Part shown: positions 34,753 through 47,687 of the stretch, in pieces
Numbering within the stretch: position 1 is the first letter of the stretch
Layout of the letters: every line of letters starts with the position of its first letter
NCBI GenBank assembly: GCA_002633005.1
Contig: NMRA01000092.1
Span: 121,115-185,114, forward strand
Direction: 5' to 3'
DNA: 64,000 nt
Origin: Phoronis australis
Lineage: Eukaryota; Phoronida; Phoronidae
Made by a program: the position numbers and the translations under genes
Notes under the pieces: generated by a model
Told to the model about the DNA's origin: nothing
The model's database searches: none
What the model saw: only the letters and a program-made list of their open reading frames with translations

Positions 34753-37700
34753 CATTAAGTCTCTTGCTCTCGTACTGCTGGAAGCAACTTTTAATGAAAC
34801 TGGGTCAGATAAATTTAACCGTGACTCAATGATCGCGCATCGTCAGTTGAGGGAAGGTTACTTGTGTAAATTAATTACTACTTGCGTAAATTACGGACGT
34901 AAATTAATTATTACATGCGTAACATTCCCCCGGTTGTAAAACTATACCTATCAATGTTTTGTGTGTTCTCACCTTGTCAACGATATTTCAAACCCGTTTT
35001 AACATTGTATTATTTATTCATACACATCTATCTATTTCATTGTGGGCTAACGTTGTTCGCAGTGGTGTGATCGAATACGTGTGTTCGTGCCTATGAGGCA
35101 AATATCTGCAAAGAAGGGTCGTGTTTAATTCAAGTAACCTCAAAAAATGTCATGGGCCCGTTTCTTCACTGATTAACAATGCAAAATAGTAAATCGTAAG
35201 CAGTCCTATTTAGTAGCACATAAACTTGACTTTATCATTGCAGAAACGTTTGCTCAACGTCCATGGATATAAGTGTCGCCTTTTAATTTTTGACAGGTAG
35301 CACCATTCGTGTCATCGTCTTATTGCTGACGGCCTTAGGTCGTTGTACATACAGCTCTCCTGTTGGCGCATCTATAATGGAAGATAAAAAGATATGATTA
35401 AACTTATTAGACATTTATACCACAATATTAGCCTCGAATGGCAAATACAACCGTGTAATAACCCATTTAGTAACTCACTAGTGAGGTAACATTTTGGCGG
35501 GAAACCAAGAGTTCCGAGTCGCCAACTTTACCACTACACCACTCAGCGGCTGACGTCATCGAACGTGAAAATAGAATTCTAAATGAGCACGCGCAACAAT
35601 CGTTCAGCAAAGGGCATTGTACCAACATTTATACGCTATGAAAAATAAGACGCATAATTTCCATAAAAACGATATTTTAATTCAGTGAAATTTTTCTCTC
35701 GTGTTCTCTCACTTGTAAATCATCGATCTCCAATTTGAATGCGGGTATCGTGTCGTCGGGATCCTTTGGACTTGAGCATTATACTCAGTTACTAGTGGTA
35801 ACCTACTTGAGCAGACGATATTTTCCCGGTCGAAGCTTAGCGTGATGAAATGTGTAGTAAGCTATAATAGTTGCTAAACCTTAATTTATAGATTCACTTT
35901 ATTTCTATTTTGTTTAAATTTTCAATTGGTTTTGATTAAAACCATTATTTGACAAAAATAGCTCGGCTTTTCTTAAAAGGTCACGACCTGATATAGAAAA
36001 TAGTTACAAAGCCGAGGCGAGTAGAGAAAGGTAGATCGATTCATTGCAATGTTTCTCGTTCAGTATGTGGTATAAATAGATTATTAGCCCCGAGGGTGAT
36101 AATTCTACAAAATCCACGAGGACTCTAGATAACGGGGGATAACGACTTCGCCATGTAATAATCTACATGTATTTCGTCGCTCCTGCCGGGTGCCTCTTTC
36201 TGCTGCAAATAGTCAGCAGTCACGTGCCGTAGGAACAGAAGGGAGGACGAGCGTCTGAAAAACGTGGGCGCCTACAGACGTCTGATCTACCTTTTTATAT
36301 TGTCGCCCCCCTAAATCAGAAGGCAGATCTGCCAACATACCGTGGCAGGGCTACATTCCAATCAAGTAATATGACTTTGGTCTGTAGTCCGTAATTGGTC
36401 AGTTTACGAATAGCGATGCGTCAATTATAATTTATGCAAAATCATAAATTTGTGGGATTCCAAACATCCAATTGATCATGACTACAACTGATTTCCCCCA
36501 TCAAAAGGAATTGATACCGAGTTTAGATGAGAAGGAAGATAGGACGCGTCCCATCACCATAAAGGCGGGCAGAGCCTAACGCCACACTGTCACGTCATTG
36601 GATTGGTTTCTCGCGGTAAGAAGGCTGATTTGGGGGTCACATGACAGGACGTCTGACGAGAGTTCAGACATGAAAACTCTTCAGACGGTACTGAGATCAC
36701 TAGACTTCGATCTGCTTTCTTATTGGACGGCATTGGAACGCTTTGGCTGATATGAAGCAGACAAATTTTGGAAGGCTTGGTTAAAATGGGTGGCTTTTTG
36801 GTTTTTAAGGATATCAATCGCTTTTTACGTCAGCATAGCGGAGTTTTATACATATTTTAAGCGGTTGCGTAGTCTGGTACGATTTGCGCACTAAAAGGAT
36901 AATTTTCCTTTAAATGAACACTTTTTGTGACAATGAAAACACAACAAACTGTAGAAACCATTCAGGTTTGCGAAGTGCAAGTGTGAAAGCCTAGATCACG
37001 TGATGTTGTAAGAGTCGCAGTCGCAGCCTTTCCGCTGGTTCCCGTAGTTGTTGTATAATAAAATAGGTCAATTATCTGCTAATGTAGTAATTTGTGGCAA
37101 CACAATGTGTACAGATATACAGCAGCTGGTGACCACTGCAATTTGGTGGCCCTTACAACAACGTCAACACGAAACCGCGAAAAGGCTGCGATTGCGTGCG
37201 ACTCGTGTAACTCCGAGGGCAGCGTTCTGGAGACGCAAGGAACGTGCGAAAACACGATGTCACGCAAGTTTTCACGAGATACGTATTAGAAGCAGAGCCC
37301 GTGATCACATTGGGTTTTCTGGCAAGTGGCCCTGCGTCTTCCACATTCAAAACGATAGCGTGCACACACAAATAATGTGACTAGTATTCTACTGCGACTA
37401 TTATCTTAAGATTCATGACAATTAAACTCATTGTTTGGTAACAATTTCTTCTTAAGAAGTCTCCAAATGGGTTTGCAGCCTGGAAGTACTCACCCTGGCG
37501 CTCACCCGATCTTGAGTTGTTGTTGAATGAGTCGACAACTCAAATCGACATTGCGTACATGCGGCATTTTTGAAGTCATAATTTCAGGGCTCGCCCGCTC
37601 CATTTAATTCTGACGCGTTTTCTTTAGTTACTGATAGTTTTGATGTCCATGTTCGTAACGGAAAAGGAATCCTATCACGATAAGGCACATCGTGAGACAG

Positions 37701-38190
37701 GTTTTATTAGAGTGAAAGCCTAATTGCATTTTCGTTTTTATTCATCTAAACAAGACGGTATGGAGCTTTAATAATAAGAACTTGAGTGACTTTTTCAGGG
37801 AATGCGTCTACAAAACCGATCCTTTTTATCGTGTAGCTTGTCTCTAAAAGAATGAAACTTCTTTTCTCATAGTTCACACCCATGGGTGCACAGTTTTGTT
37901 GAAGATTTCTCGTTAGGATGTTCCAACAAGATTACGCAACTTCCAGTTGAGAATAGTGAACAAATACTACGATAATGCAGTACTAGCTAAAATGAGAGAG
38001 ACCTGTTGCTGCAGTTCCCCCTTACGACGCCACGATAATCAAAACTTGATTGGGTAATATTCATTTATGCAATTTACGCCCGTAAGGTCGTTGATTTTAG
38101 TATCTCTGGTCTTGACGAGCTAATAGTTCCCAAACCCCGCGGTGCAGAGTCTTCTAATTAACCCTTACCCTCGGGATTGAAACCAGTGTA
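34753..38190. other. Non-coding stretch with a tRNA-like head
   Basis: No gene recognised. Contains the pol III A-box-like remnant at 35496-35556 and a frame at 37048-37380 that overlaps equally long frames on the other strand, so it is not believed. The string ggaatcctatcacgataagg near 37670 echoes 26803. Confidence 0.35.
35496..35556 (-). repeat. tRNA-like A-box remnant (possible SINE head)
   Basis: On the minus strand tggtgtagtggtaaag (35541-35526) is an excellent pol III A box, as in tRNA D-arms. It is followed by ggcgactcggaactcttgg and then tttcccgcc, where a B box should read GGTTCGANTCC but does not. The acceptor stem is not recoverable. Probably the head of a decayed tRNA-derived SINE. 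Confidence 0.4.
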
Positions 38191-40678
38191 CGAAGTTTGT
38201 CATCTAGAACCATCGTCCTAGAACCACCACTGTACACTCAAGTCGGCAAAGACATCGAACACTGGTTTTCATTTCAGCAAGTGGAACAGTTGGTCCGCCT
38301 AAGCTCTACTGGTGAGGAAAATTCGCGCCAAAGCGAGACATCTATTCGATACGCAAACAAGTGTCAACTTTACCATTGCACTTGCAAATGCCCAGCTTAC
38401 GCAAATTTTCTTAAATGCGTGCAGAAATGTAAGCAGCAATTAGAACTGCAATGAACCTGTCTTCAGCCACTGATTCCAGCCACTTACGGTTTTAAAACTG
38501 CTTAAGCATGTTTCCGTTAGTAAGCCTGCACTGCGTAATGTGTGGTACGTAATGCCCTTCAGCCATAAAAGAGATGTTTCCATTTTTCCGTTATGCATAA
38601 AGCATAAAAGTGTTATCCATGCAACTTTCATTTGAAACGGATTGTGTGCAGCGTTTGAATTTGAATTTAAATCTGAAGCCAAACACGCAAATTTCTGAAA
38701 ACGCAACTTTTTTACAGATAGCCCTACCGCTTCCAACCTTACGTGTCCACTGAATTTTTTCAGAACGGAATTTTTAAAACGCGGCCGTTTCCTATACGAA
38801 TACGACTTCAGGTCCACACACGTAACCAGAACCAAAAACGTGAGTTTTTGAAAACGCTGACGACACGATAGTATTGGTATATTTGTGTGGACGAAAAACA
38901 TTGAAAACGCAAAGGAAACGTATTCGCGAGGGAGGAGAATTTTTTGAAAGCGCTTCGAAAAAGATACGTGTGGGCTAAGTACCTGTTGAAATAGTAAAAA
39001 AAGTTGCGTGGACGGGGCCTTGGACGTAATTTCCCAACACGGGAAGAGCTGTCCGTTCGTTAGGGCTGAAACACACGATGAATTGGATTGGTCTGCTGGT
39101 CATTTTATGCGCCGCACAATGCCTAAAGCAGTAAGGAACTGCACAGGAAGTCATTTCTACTCGAAGTAGGGAAAAAGTTCTGAACAATTTTTATTGTAGT
39201 TTAAAGCTAACTGTGATCAATCCATAGAGCATTTAACGTAAACAGTGCTGGTTGAATAACAGGGAACAACCAAGAAAAGACTGCACGGCTCTACGAAAAC
39301 ACTCTGGTCACGTCTTGCTGTGAACATGTAAACTGAGAGACAAGAGCACGCAAGAAAACAATGTGAAAACCCAGCGAAAAATTCTCGTACTTTTGTAATT
39401 TTAATGCCAGTAACATAGGCCCCTAACACCTACCCTCAGAAGATGACCACAACTAACCCACCGGCTTGCGCGAACACTTTTCATTCCAAAATTGCGGGCA
39501 CCCCCATCTCCCTTACAGTATCTTAGATCCGCGAGTGATAAAATGATAAGGCATATGTTTTTGTAAACCAAGTGGAAATGCTGACAATTTTGCATTCTTG
39601 ATATTGGTCAGAGAAGACTGTCTCCGTACATAGAATACAAATTTGAATTCTATGCAGCCTGCTAAACAATGTGGAGACACAGAGAATTGTAAACAATACA
39701 TCCTCCCGAACAATGACAACTTTTTTTGCTATTAACCGGTACCTACACGAAGTTTAGATTATATTACATTACAGTGTAAGATAACCTTCAAGCTCTGGGG
39801 TTTGATAACGATTGTGTCCTGTGAACTTTAAAGAATGTTTCCATCTTTCGATTTTAGGACAAAGTCATCATACTTGTTTTACATCTCCACCTAGTGATTG
39901 TTAACGTAACAATGTTTTGTTGATGCATCACTAGAAATTTCAACAACCAAACTTAATTTTATTTTGAAAAACTTTGATGTCATGTTGAAAGAATACCGAT
40001 TGATTTGCATTAACATTCACTCTATATTCACTCTATAAAGTTTTTAAAATAAAGTGAAAAGTGTATCTTTAATGTTCCAGTCTTAATCAAGTGTACGATA
40101 CGAAAACACAGTCTGCTTACTGCGTTCTAAAATGCAATAGGTGGCGTTCTGAACACGTTATGCATGATTACTGGTCGTGAAAAGCAAAAATGTTAACTCT
40201 TGTCTCAGAATGTACATCTCTTCGGAGACGTCACAGCCTTCGAGGTTTCACGCGTGTATACTTCGAAGTGACACCCATCCCGAACAAACTGTCCTCTTAT
40301 AGGTAGGAAAGGCAGAGTGTGTAGTTGAGTTTGTGTTCAAATGTCAGAAGCTTTTGAGTCGGGCAAGCCAATACACCGTTGTCCACCTGGTGTCAGCAGC
40401 TGCAACCGACTATGTACCATCAACGCTTTGATGGTATTATATCACCCAGTGACAATAGTTTTGGTATATAACAGTGATTAACACTTCTGTAACAAACATG
40501 TGTGAAGCTGTAGGTCAAGTGCTTGAAGGATGAGTAGCATTGTGGGTAAATACAGTAGCGTACCACTCTCGAGGAGCAATGTTGCATTTCTGAAGAGAGT
40601 CCTTATTTATTTTAACTAACCAGATGTAAAAGGTAGTATTGCTACATGACAATTAGGTATTCAAGATGTTTACCTCAC
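38191..40678. other. Downstream intron or 3' flank of the bHLH gene
   Basis: No exon could be confirmed. The bHLH gene must continue leftward here or beyond, because its first exon ends in a donor. The long minus frame at 38440-38901 overlaps an A/C-rich fold-back-like stretch (gaaaacgcaactttttt ... gagtttttgaaaacgctgac) and is judged a repeat artefact. An acceptor-like site (cttgacctacag) near 40510 would give a very short tail, not believed without support. Confidence 0.35.
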
Positions 40679-41176
40679 CTGTTTAACTTTAGTAGCACTT
40701 AGGCAAAATGTGCACACAGACCGCGAATTACTGTCCAATCGATTCATAATCGTCTGGTGCTTTAAACATGGTTGTTCAATGCAGTCCATTCCGGCCATCA
40801 AGATCGTATGCAGGTGTGATATATAACTCGTGGCGAGTCTGAGCACTTCGATTTTTGATAGTTTTCTATCCACTGGATCCGTAGGGATGAGCGTGCGCAA
40901 GGTTACAAATGCACTGTTAACGCTGTGTGTGCGATCGCGTTCACGTGCATTTGCAGCCTGACGCTGACGTACTATTGGTACAGCACCGTTGCCGCCTCCT
41001 CCTGGAGGCGTTAGAGGCGCTGTCACGGCTGGTAATGGCAGTACCGTCTTTTCAACTTTGCGGCGTTTTCGGGAGTTTCCTTTCTCTCCTCTGCTGTCGC
41101 GGGACACGTCTGTAGACGAAGACCCATCGCTACAGTCCGAAACATTCCCAATATCATTGTCATTGTGGTCGGCCAT
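40679..41176 (-). CDS. Scleraxis/Paraxis-type bHLH transcription factor, first coding exon
   Basis: Encodes 166 residues from ATG (41176, context gaaATGG) to a strong donor (AAACAG|gtgaggta at 40678), phase 0. Residues 1-35 are Asp/Ser-rich; RKRRK (37-41) looks like a nuclear localisation signal; a Pro/Gly linker follows. Residues 70-127 form the bHLH: basic region with NARERDR (contact residues E and R present), helix 1 [15 protein letters not shown], loop DPVDRKLSK, helix 2 [18 protein letters not shown]. The [26 protein letters not shown] signature is typical of the Scleraxis/TCF15 (Paraxis) group in the Twist superfamily. The exon also keeps the CTFCLS motif (155-160) found near the end of vertebrate SCX and TCF15 just before their intron, so the intron position matches. 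The missing piece should be a short terminal exon. Role in mesoderm or connective tissue inferred from family. Which vertebrate paralogue it matches cannot be told. Confidence 0.9.
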
Positions 41177-42220
41177 TTCAGAGTTTGCTGGAAACGCTTA
41201 GCTAACAGGGCGACTTACAAAATACTTGACTCCTGAATGTCTGCCTGAAATTGATGATTTTACAATCGTAAAACAAGCGACAAATGCAGAAGGCGACCAG
41301 TTCAAAGGGTAGAATTTGTTCGAAGGTATCAATTGGCGTGACCATTGTCTCTAACTGCAAAACTTTAAACAGCGCGGTTGGGTTCTCTTCAAAGTTTGTT
41401 TATATTTTCGAACTAAATCAAGCTTAATAAAAAAATTCTTCGTCAGAAAAATGTTAAGTTACTTCCGTCACGAATGACGTCAGATTAAGAACACATTGGG
41501 TATTATAGAGACGAACAGACGCTTCAATGAAACATTACTTTTCCGCCCGTGGTGTCTTGCAAAGACTTTGATCAATTCCTTTTTCAAGGGATAAAATTAA
41601 ATAAATCCTCAGGTAAGACGCTGACGTCACACGGCATTTTTGTATGTTGGCTATCGGGAGTGTTCATGTATTCATAATACAAAATTTACTCGAGAAGTGT
41701 ATTGATTTGAACCTTTCTTTGGACTTTTTACATTCTGGACAACGGGTCCTATATGATTTCATCTAAAGGAAAAAAATTCGGTCCTACATCTCTACCATTT
41801 TGATTCTTAAAAATTCAGATTAAAAGATTATGATCACCAAGGGACATTTATAAACACAAAAAATCATAAAACAAAAAATCATTATGAAAAGTCGCACAAC
41901 GTTATAACGAAGCACAAACTAGCATCTACGAAATGATGGCACGCGCTCTTTCTACGCGGTGCAAATTTTTCAAGATAAAATAATCTAACTTAAGAATGTG
42001 TAGCTTTGACCTTTCAATTTCCGGAGGAGCACCAACCGAGTGGCAACTACACTGAACTCCACTTTTTATGAGACTGTCATAAAAAACGTAAGATACGCAG
42101 AGCTATAATTTTCGAAATGTGTCAGTTTTAAGTCATTTTCAATTCACGACGCACTGAACATCTTAAAACACTGGAAAAGTATCTTTAAATTACACTACCA
42201 AATTCCTCAATGCTATCAGG
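41177..42220. other. 5' flank of the bHLH gene
   Basis: Presumed promoter and 5' UTR region on the minus strand. A TATA-like string (minus-strand ctctataatac at about 41499-41509) lies some 330 bp upstream of the ATG, possible but unproven. No other gene or repeat recognised. Confidence 0.35.
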
Positions 42221-42511
42221 GGTCTGATTCGTGAAAAGTGACTTATGACAAGATAGAACTTTGCTCATAACGCTCCCCCTTGACAGTTCACAGTTACCAA
42301 AGAAAGGTATAGTCATGTAATTATTTACTCATCACTGACTGGAAATCATTTGCACACCATTTCTCAGTAAGTAGCAGTTATGAGTATATCATCAGATGCA
42401 TTATTCCTTTGCTATAGAGAGTTTTGTCTATTTTTCAGAAATAGTCATGAGGAGCGTAAGACCCAACGTTTTGCCTGAAGCCAAAAATCTCTTTCATGAA
42501 ACAGAGCCTGG
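42221..42511. repeat. Family G repeat, copy 3
   Basis: The left end gattcgtgaaaagtgactta and the right end aaaatctctttcatgaaacag are inverted. Shares ttttcagaaatag and gcgtaagaccc with the other G copies. It directly abuts a family A copy that starts at about 42512. Confidence 0.65.
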
Positions 42512-42866
42512 ATGCATTTAAAGTTGCTATAGACCGCTCTTCCGTCAAAGAAACTTTAATCCCTGGTTTAGATCGCTTAATGTTATAAAAGAACTGGTCT
42601 CAGCTTGTTCTCTACTCAGAAGCCAAAATTTTAGTCCGGTCTCAAATCCTAACCTGCCAGTGTTTCTTTAGACCAGAAATCACTTCTAGTCTGAGTAAAG
42701 AACAAGTTGAGACTAGCCTTATTCGCTTGTTTAGTGTCAGTAGATGATGCACAGACCCGGAAATAAGAATAGAAATGCCGTCACACTTTGGGTCCAAAAC
42801 GTCATAATGACGTCCTTTAACAGTAAGTGGTATAAATCCAAGCTTATTTTTTGACAGAAGGAGGTC
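42512..42866. repeat. Fold-back family A, copy with nested M segment
   Basis: The left arm (ctcttccgtcaaagaaactttaat, then ggtctcagcttgttct) pairs with agaacaagttgagactag and, farther right, agtggtataaatccaagctta ... ttgacagaagg (all in part). Between them 42755-42815 carries family M sequence (cccggaaataagaatagaaa, gccgtcacactttgggtcc) in inverse orientation to 20450-20530. The internal direct and inverted strings suggest rearrangement. Confidence 0.6.
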
Positions 42867-43310
42867 TTGTAGGGATCATGTAATCCACGATTCTTGTGTT
42901 TTACGCATTTGTGTAAATTTGTTGTAAAGGTGTGTAATTAAATTGCCACGCCCAAACGACGAGTTTTGGCAACACGGGCTTTTAAAGAAGAATTGCATTT
43001 TAAGATTATTGCACATAAAATATAGCAGCTTTAAACATAAATATCTTACCTTTTGTCACATGTGGTAGAGTCTTGAGATCAACAGTCGTAAAAGGCTCAT
43101 TTTACCAAACCTGAAACGTAAACAGCAACATGTTAGGCCTACAGTAATTTCTTGCTGTTCAGAATTTAACGCCGTTGAACTAAGCTACTCTCGAGAAAAA
43201 CTAGCGTGATCAGATATATCCGTAGTAATACACGGTGGTTGCTCTGGAACACTTTTGTGATCTCTCTGTACTCTCAAGAAAGTTGTTCTACGACACGCAG
43301 CCCCGGCGTG

Positions 43311-43452
43311 CGTTCAGTAGACGCTAGGACCTACGCTAGGACCTAGCTAAAACCTAGTCAAAGTCACGTGTTCTTATTCAAAATACACGGCGAAATCTCA
43401 CGTATTCTCGCGAAGTCTTGTTTTTTTAGCGAGGTCCTAGCGTTACTGAACG
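43311..43452. repeat. Fold-back family D, copy 3
   Basis: Begins cgttcagtagacgctaggacc and ends gtcctagcgttactgaacg, inverted. The interior aaatacacggcgaaatctcacg matches copy 2. 142 bp; a second ctaggacct motif at the left suggests a small internal duplication. Confidence 0.85.
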
Positions 43453-46400
43453 GGAGGCCGGTCTTTACATTACTTCCGAAGATGCGGGCACCATGAGAAA
43501 ATTTATATGCTGCGATTCCTGATACCTGGCGGTAAAGACTTCGTTGTCCTTCATAGATCGTAGCTCGCAACCTCGCTGCCTATGAACCTGACTGTATTCA
43601 TGCAATGCGCAATGGTGGAGGTAACACTTGTTTTGATCTACATAACAGCATTAAAAATCACAGCGATGAATGAATTAATTAAGATATGTTTCCATTAAAG
43701 TGTATGTTGAAGACCACTTTGATGCTACGCCATTACTTCAGTCTCAGCATCCAGGTTCAATCACTTCGTTGAAAAGAATTTTTAAACACAATTTATTTTA
43801 TAACTGGATCAAAATAATAAAGTGAATTTCCAACCGCGTAGAAATAGATGAAATAGTTGATGAATACATTATAAAGACTCCGCCTGTCACTGTCACCTCT
43901 TTCCCTCACACGCTAAATCTGAGGTCTGTTTTATAAAAAGCGACTTTAAGTAAAAATTTCGTTTTTCGTTCCATAGAGCAACTTCGAAAAATAGCTATAA
44001 CTTCAACAAAGTATGAAGCCACTGAGAAAACACCCATGATTGCTGTATAGTCAGATAATTCGATCACAAACCTCTGATATCTGCTAAAATTTAGGGGAAA
44101 TTTCATTTAGTAATTGCAAAGAAAAAACGTCTGAGTTCAGATTTAAAGATACATTTACCAATTTAGAACACAGGGGGAGTTTCGTCAGTCAAAAGATATT
44201 AGTAAAATACAAAAATTCAACCCTGTTTGTGTTTGCTTTATTTTACTATAATATTTCGTTTTTTAAGTGGGCGGGGGTACCTCGGGAACCTCATTGAGTT
44301 GAGCGAGTACCCATAATGCACGAGTCAGCCCTCACTCACTACCACGACCATCTTAGGTGGTGGAGAGCCACCAAAATAAAAATTAAACTAAAAATGATGT
44401 TAAATTCAGATAAGTTTGAAAATATTAGAAAAACTGTTGAATGAACATCATTTGGGCTTCAGTTTCAACTGAGGTAATTTGCGTTAAAATCCGTTCTATG
44501 AACTTTTAACTGAAATGAAGCGAAACAAGTATCTTTAAACTACTTTCTTAAGTCTCGAAAAACTGCGTGAAGTAAGTTTCCCTACTAATGGGTGGATTTC
44601 CCAACATATTTTAATAATGGTTCTCGAAAAGTTAAGAAAGAACGGTCAATCAAGTTGTTTCTATCTGTCTGTTATGGTTCTGGGAACTCCACAGCCGTTG
44701 AAAAATAACGTAGCCTCGTTCTCAATAACAAAGATCCATTTTTAGGATTTAAAATGGCCTTTTCATTGAATTTACGTGAGATTCCAAAACAGTCCATTCG
44801 ATAAATAAACATAAAATGGTCACTAAGGAAGCACTTTTGCTAATTTTCATACCGTTATCGCTGTTAGGAATAACAGACTAAGCATAGTGTGTGCAACTGA
44901 GTACACAAATTATAATTACATTTTAAACCTCAGTTTCACCACAGACACAGTGTCTCCGTTTCTATAGGTTCGCTACTGCATGCTGTGGATGAATAGAACG
45001 CTTTGTTAATAATTAACAACTATTGGAAAAACACCAGTTTGATACCAGCTCTTATGACTGATTTTGAGACAAACGTTGTCTGAAAATACAACTCTTGCGC
45101 TCTAAATTTTCTAAATTTTTCGTTCTGACCTGTGGCGTCTTCTTGGACACCTGGCTTAAAATGAGGTCACGTTATAAAAACCGAACCACGGAGAACTGTT
45201 CCTCTACATTACTAATGGGTTTTTACATCACAGTGGTAAGCGTGCGAGAACCGCTGCCAGTTGCTCTCTGACGTGTAAATGGCCAACTGCGAAATATAGA
45301 TTGGAAAAACTAAGGTTCAGTAATTTCTCGCCACCGACACATTGTTAATCAAGATAGCCTCAAGGTAGCGATTCCGTAAAATAAGTATTCCATAACTACC
45401 GAGTGGTTTGAACGACTGTAATCGCAGCTACAGTAACTCATAGCCTGTAAGGTATACTCAGTGCTGCTTCGGCGGGTCAAAAATGGCCAACTAAGTTCAA
45501 AGATAAAATGAGAATGAAGCGGGTTATTAAAAAAATGAAAAACCCCCGTTATGTCCAAGAAGCGAACCTTTAGAGCTATAAAATTATTCTGAACTCGTTT
45601 CTTTGGCTGGCAATTCGCTATTTCTTCATGAGACCTTGCTCAAGATCGTCACATAAAACATCACGCCGTAACAAGCTAACTTACAGAGCCTAATGTCTAG
45701 CAATAACGAATTTTTGAATCCCTGAAGTTACCTCCAGTTTGGAGGAACAATTTAAAATTAATTTCATAACGGGGAAATGGCCAGTCTAAATTAAAGTTGT
45801 TTTTTGTGATACCATGGCGTGTTCACAGACGATTTAAGGAGAAGGTAACGACACCCATGAGCTCCACTCCAACCACAGTATAGCTATACAAAACAAGAGG
45901 AATGAACTTGTCTTAGTGCACGACTCGATTTTTGTGACCGACGCAAAATGAATCAAAACATTAGACACTCGCCTTTGTTTGTGTGAAACAGGATGTCCCA
46001 GGGTAATAATCATATTACCTGAACAGCACTCAATATAACTTTAAATTCTTAAAAGAAAATTCTAGAGGACCATGAGCCAAATGTAGGCTACAAAACAATC
46101 ATTTGCCAAATGAAAGCTAACCTTGGAACTACCAAGCGGTGCATGCTGGAGGGTAACACTCGTAAAAGTCTGTGCTTACAGTCTCTGTACGTTACACACG
46201 TAGGCCTACCCACCCGTTTTGGTTCGTCTGTAAAACACCCCACTAACAAAGACTGGCTAGAGTTGAAAGGACAATACCACAAGAGGAGGCCATGTCAAGA
46301 TGCTGATTACTCTGGACATCATTCGAAAGTAACACTATCTAGTGAAACAACTCTTAATTGCTCCCATACAACCGTGTTGAAGGGCATTTCTATCCCCTTG

Positions 46401-47593
46401 CACCAAATTTAAGGGATGTTTATGTCCCGTGTGTTTTCCAACGTGCACGAGAATTTTGTTGATGTTTAGATTCTTTGGTTTCAATAACAAATCTTTCTAT
46501 CAAGTCTTTGCCTCTGACGTTGTAACATATTTGGGTTAAACTGAGTAGCGACCCCGACTCTGTTTCCATAAGTAAATTGAGCAGCGAAATGAGGCTACTG
46601 CTCGATATCTCACTTACATTTGAAACTATGCCAAATTGTAAATGCTTATAAAAAATGGAAATAATAAATCTATGGTATTAGCTGACTGCTATGTTTGTCA
46701 ATCGTGACATTATTGACCTATGCCCTGTATTAAATTTTTACGGTCGTCGTGATTTTCGTGAAGCCCTTCGTACCAGAAGCAAGGACCAACAGTAAGCGGT
46801 CAATATAAACTACAAAGGTGATAGTTTACAGATAGAGCTTTCAAGGAAAAAAGCGGAGTGCAAAACCGTAGAACCTCCGACCGAGAATAATCCCATTCTA
46901 TGAATCACGTGTGTCTGCGAGACTTACCAAATGGACGCTGTATTGCTGTAAAACGCACGGAAACCTCGGTCCCATGGCAATGTGTAGTTTGTCCATTCAT
47001 TCAGGTATCGTCGAATTTTCCCAAGACATTTTATAGTGTTACAGCTTACCGCAACGCAAAACACGAACCAAGTAATTCGTGGTAATGTACAGAAATACAG
47101 CAAGACACCGTGAAGTTTCTTGTAGGTGGTACCGTGGAATTCTAGGGAGAACATTCGAGAAACGACGCAGAGAACAAAACCCCGCGTATTGCCGTAGATA
47201 AAACCTCTTTTAGATATAAAGAGCATGCGTTTTTGTGTGAGAGTATTCGCTAAAAATGAATTATTTGTACGATTTCGATAAAAAAGAATACTCAGAAACG
47301 CGAATTTTCTTAATTAACGCCCCCCCTAAACCTAGTGTTTACAAGACGCATAGTGACACTGTAACGATGCATTCTTCTGAAACATAATGTTCACACAAAC
47401 TACGCGTTACACTCCGCATGTGTCACGATTGGGTCAAAAATCTACTTCTAGGAGAAGCAGGAATAATTCTGAGGGACGAGAGTTTAGTAAGTACCGTGTG
47501 ACAAGCCAGTAACGGGTTTCATACTCTAGTGGGTGATGTTCGTTTGTGAAAATAGGGTGTGTTACCGCTGGCAATGAGCTGATATTAAACCCG
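43453..47593. other. Non-coding stretch
   Basis: No gene recognised. Frames such as 46110-46412 on the plus strand (100 codons) and 46924-47226 on the minus strand have no family features or splice structure. AT-rich throughout. Confidence 0.35.
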
Positions 47594-47687
47594 AGGGTGT
47601 ATTTTCAAAAAAGACACATTTTTACCTTTCTGGTTCCGCAAGGGTGTATTTTCAGAAAACGAAAATTTTTACCTTTCTGGTACTCCA
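47594..47687 (+). repeat. Tandem direct duplication, two 47-bp units
   Basis: agggtgtattttcaaaaaag at 47594 recurs as agggtgtattttcagaaaac at 47641. Both units continue through a shared ttttacctttctggt. The units differ at about six positions by eye. A local duplication, not part of a longer array. Confidence 0.9.

Noticed and set aside
37048-37380. 110-codon plus frame rich in arginine
   Set aside because: Three other frames on both strands are open over the same interval, and the sequence partly resembles the D-type repeat core. No family match.
38440-38901. 153-codon minus-strand frame
   Set aside because: It crosses repeated gaaaacgc/gcgttttc-like strings arranged as a fold-back. Composition and context point to a repeat, not a gene.
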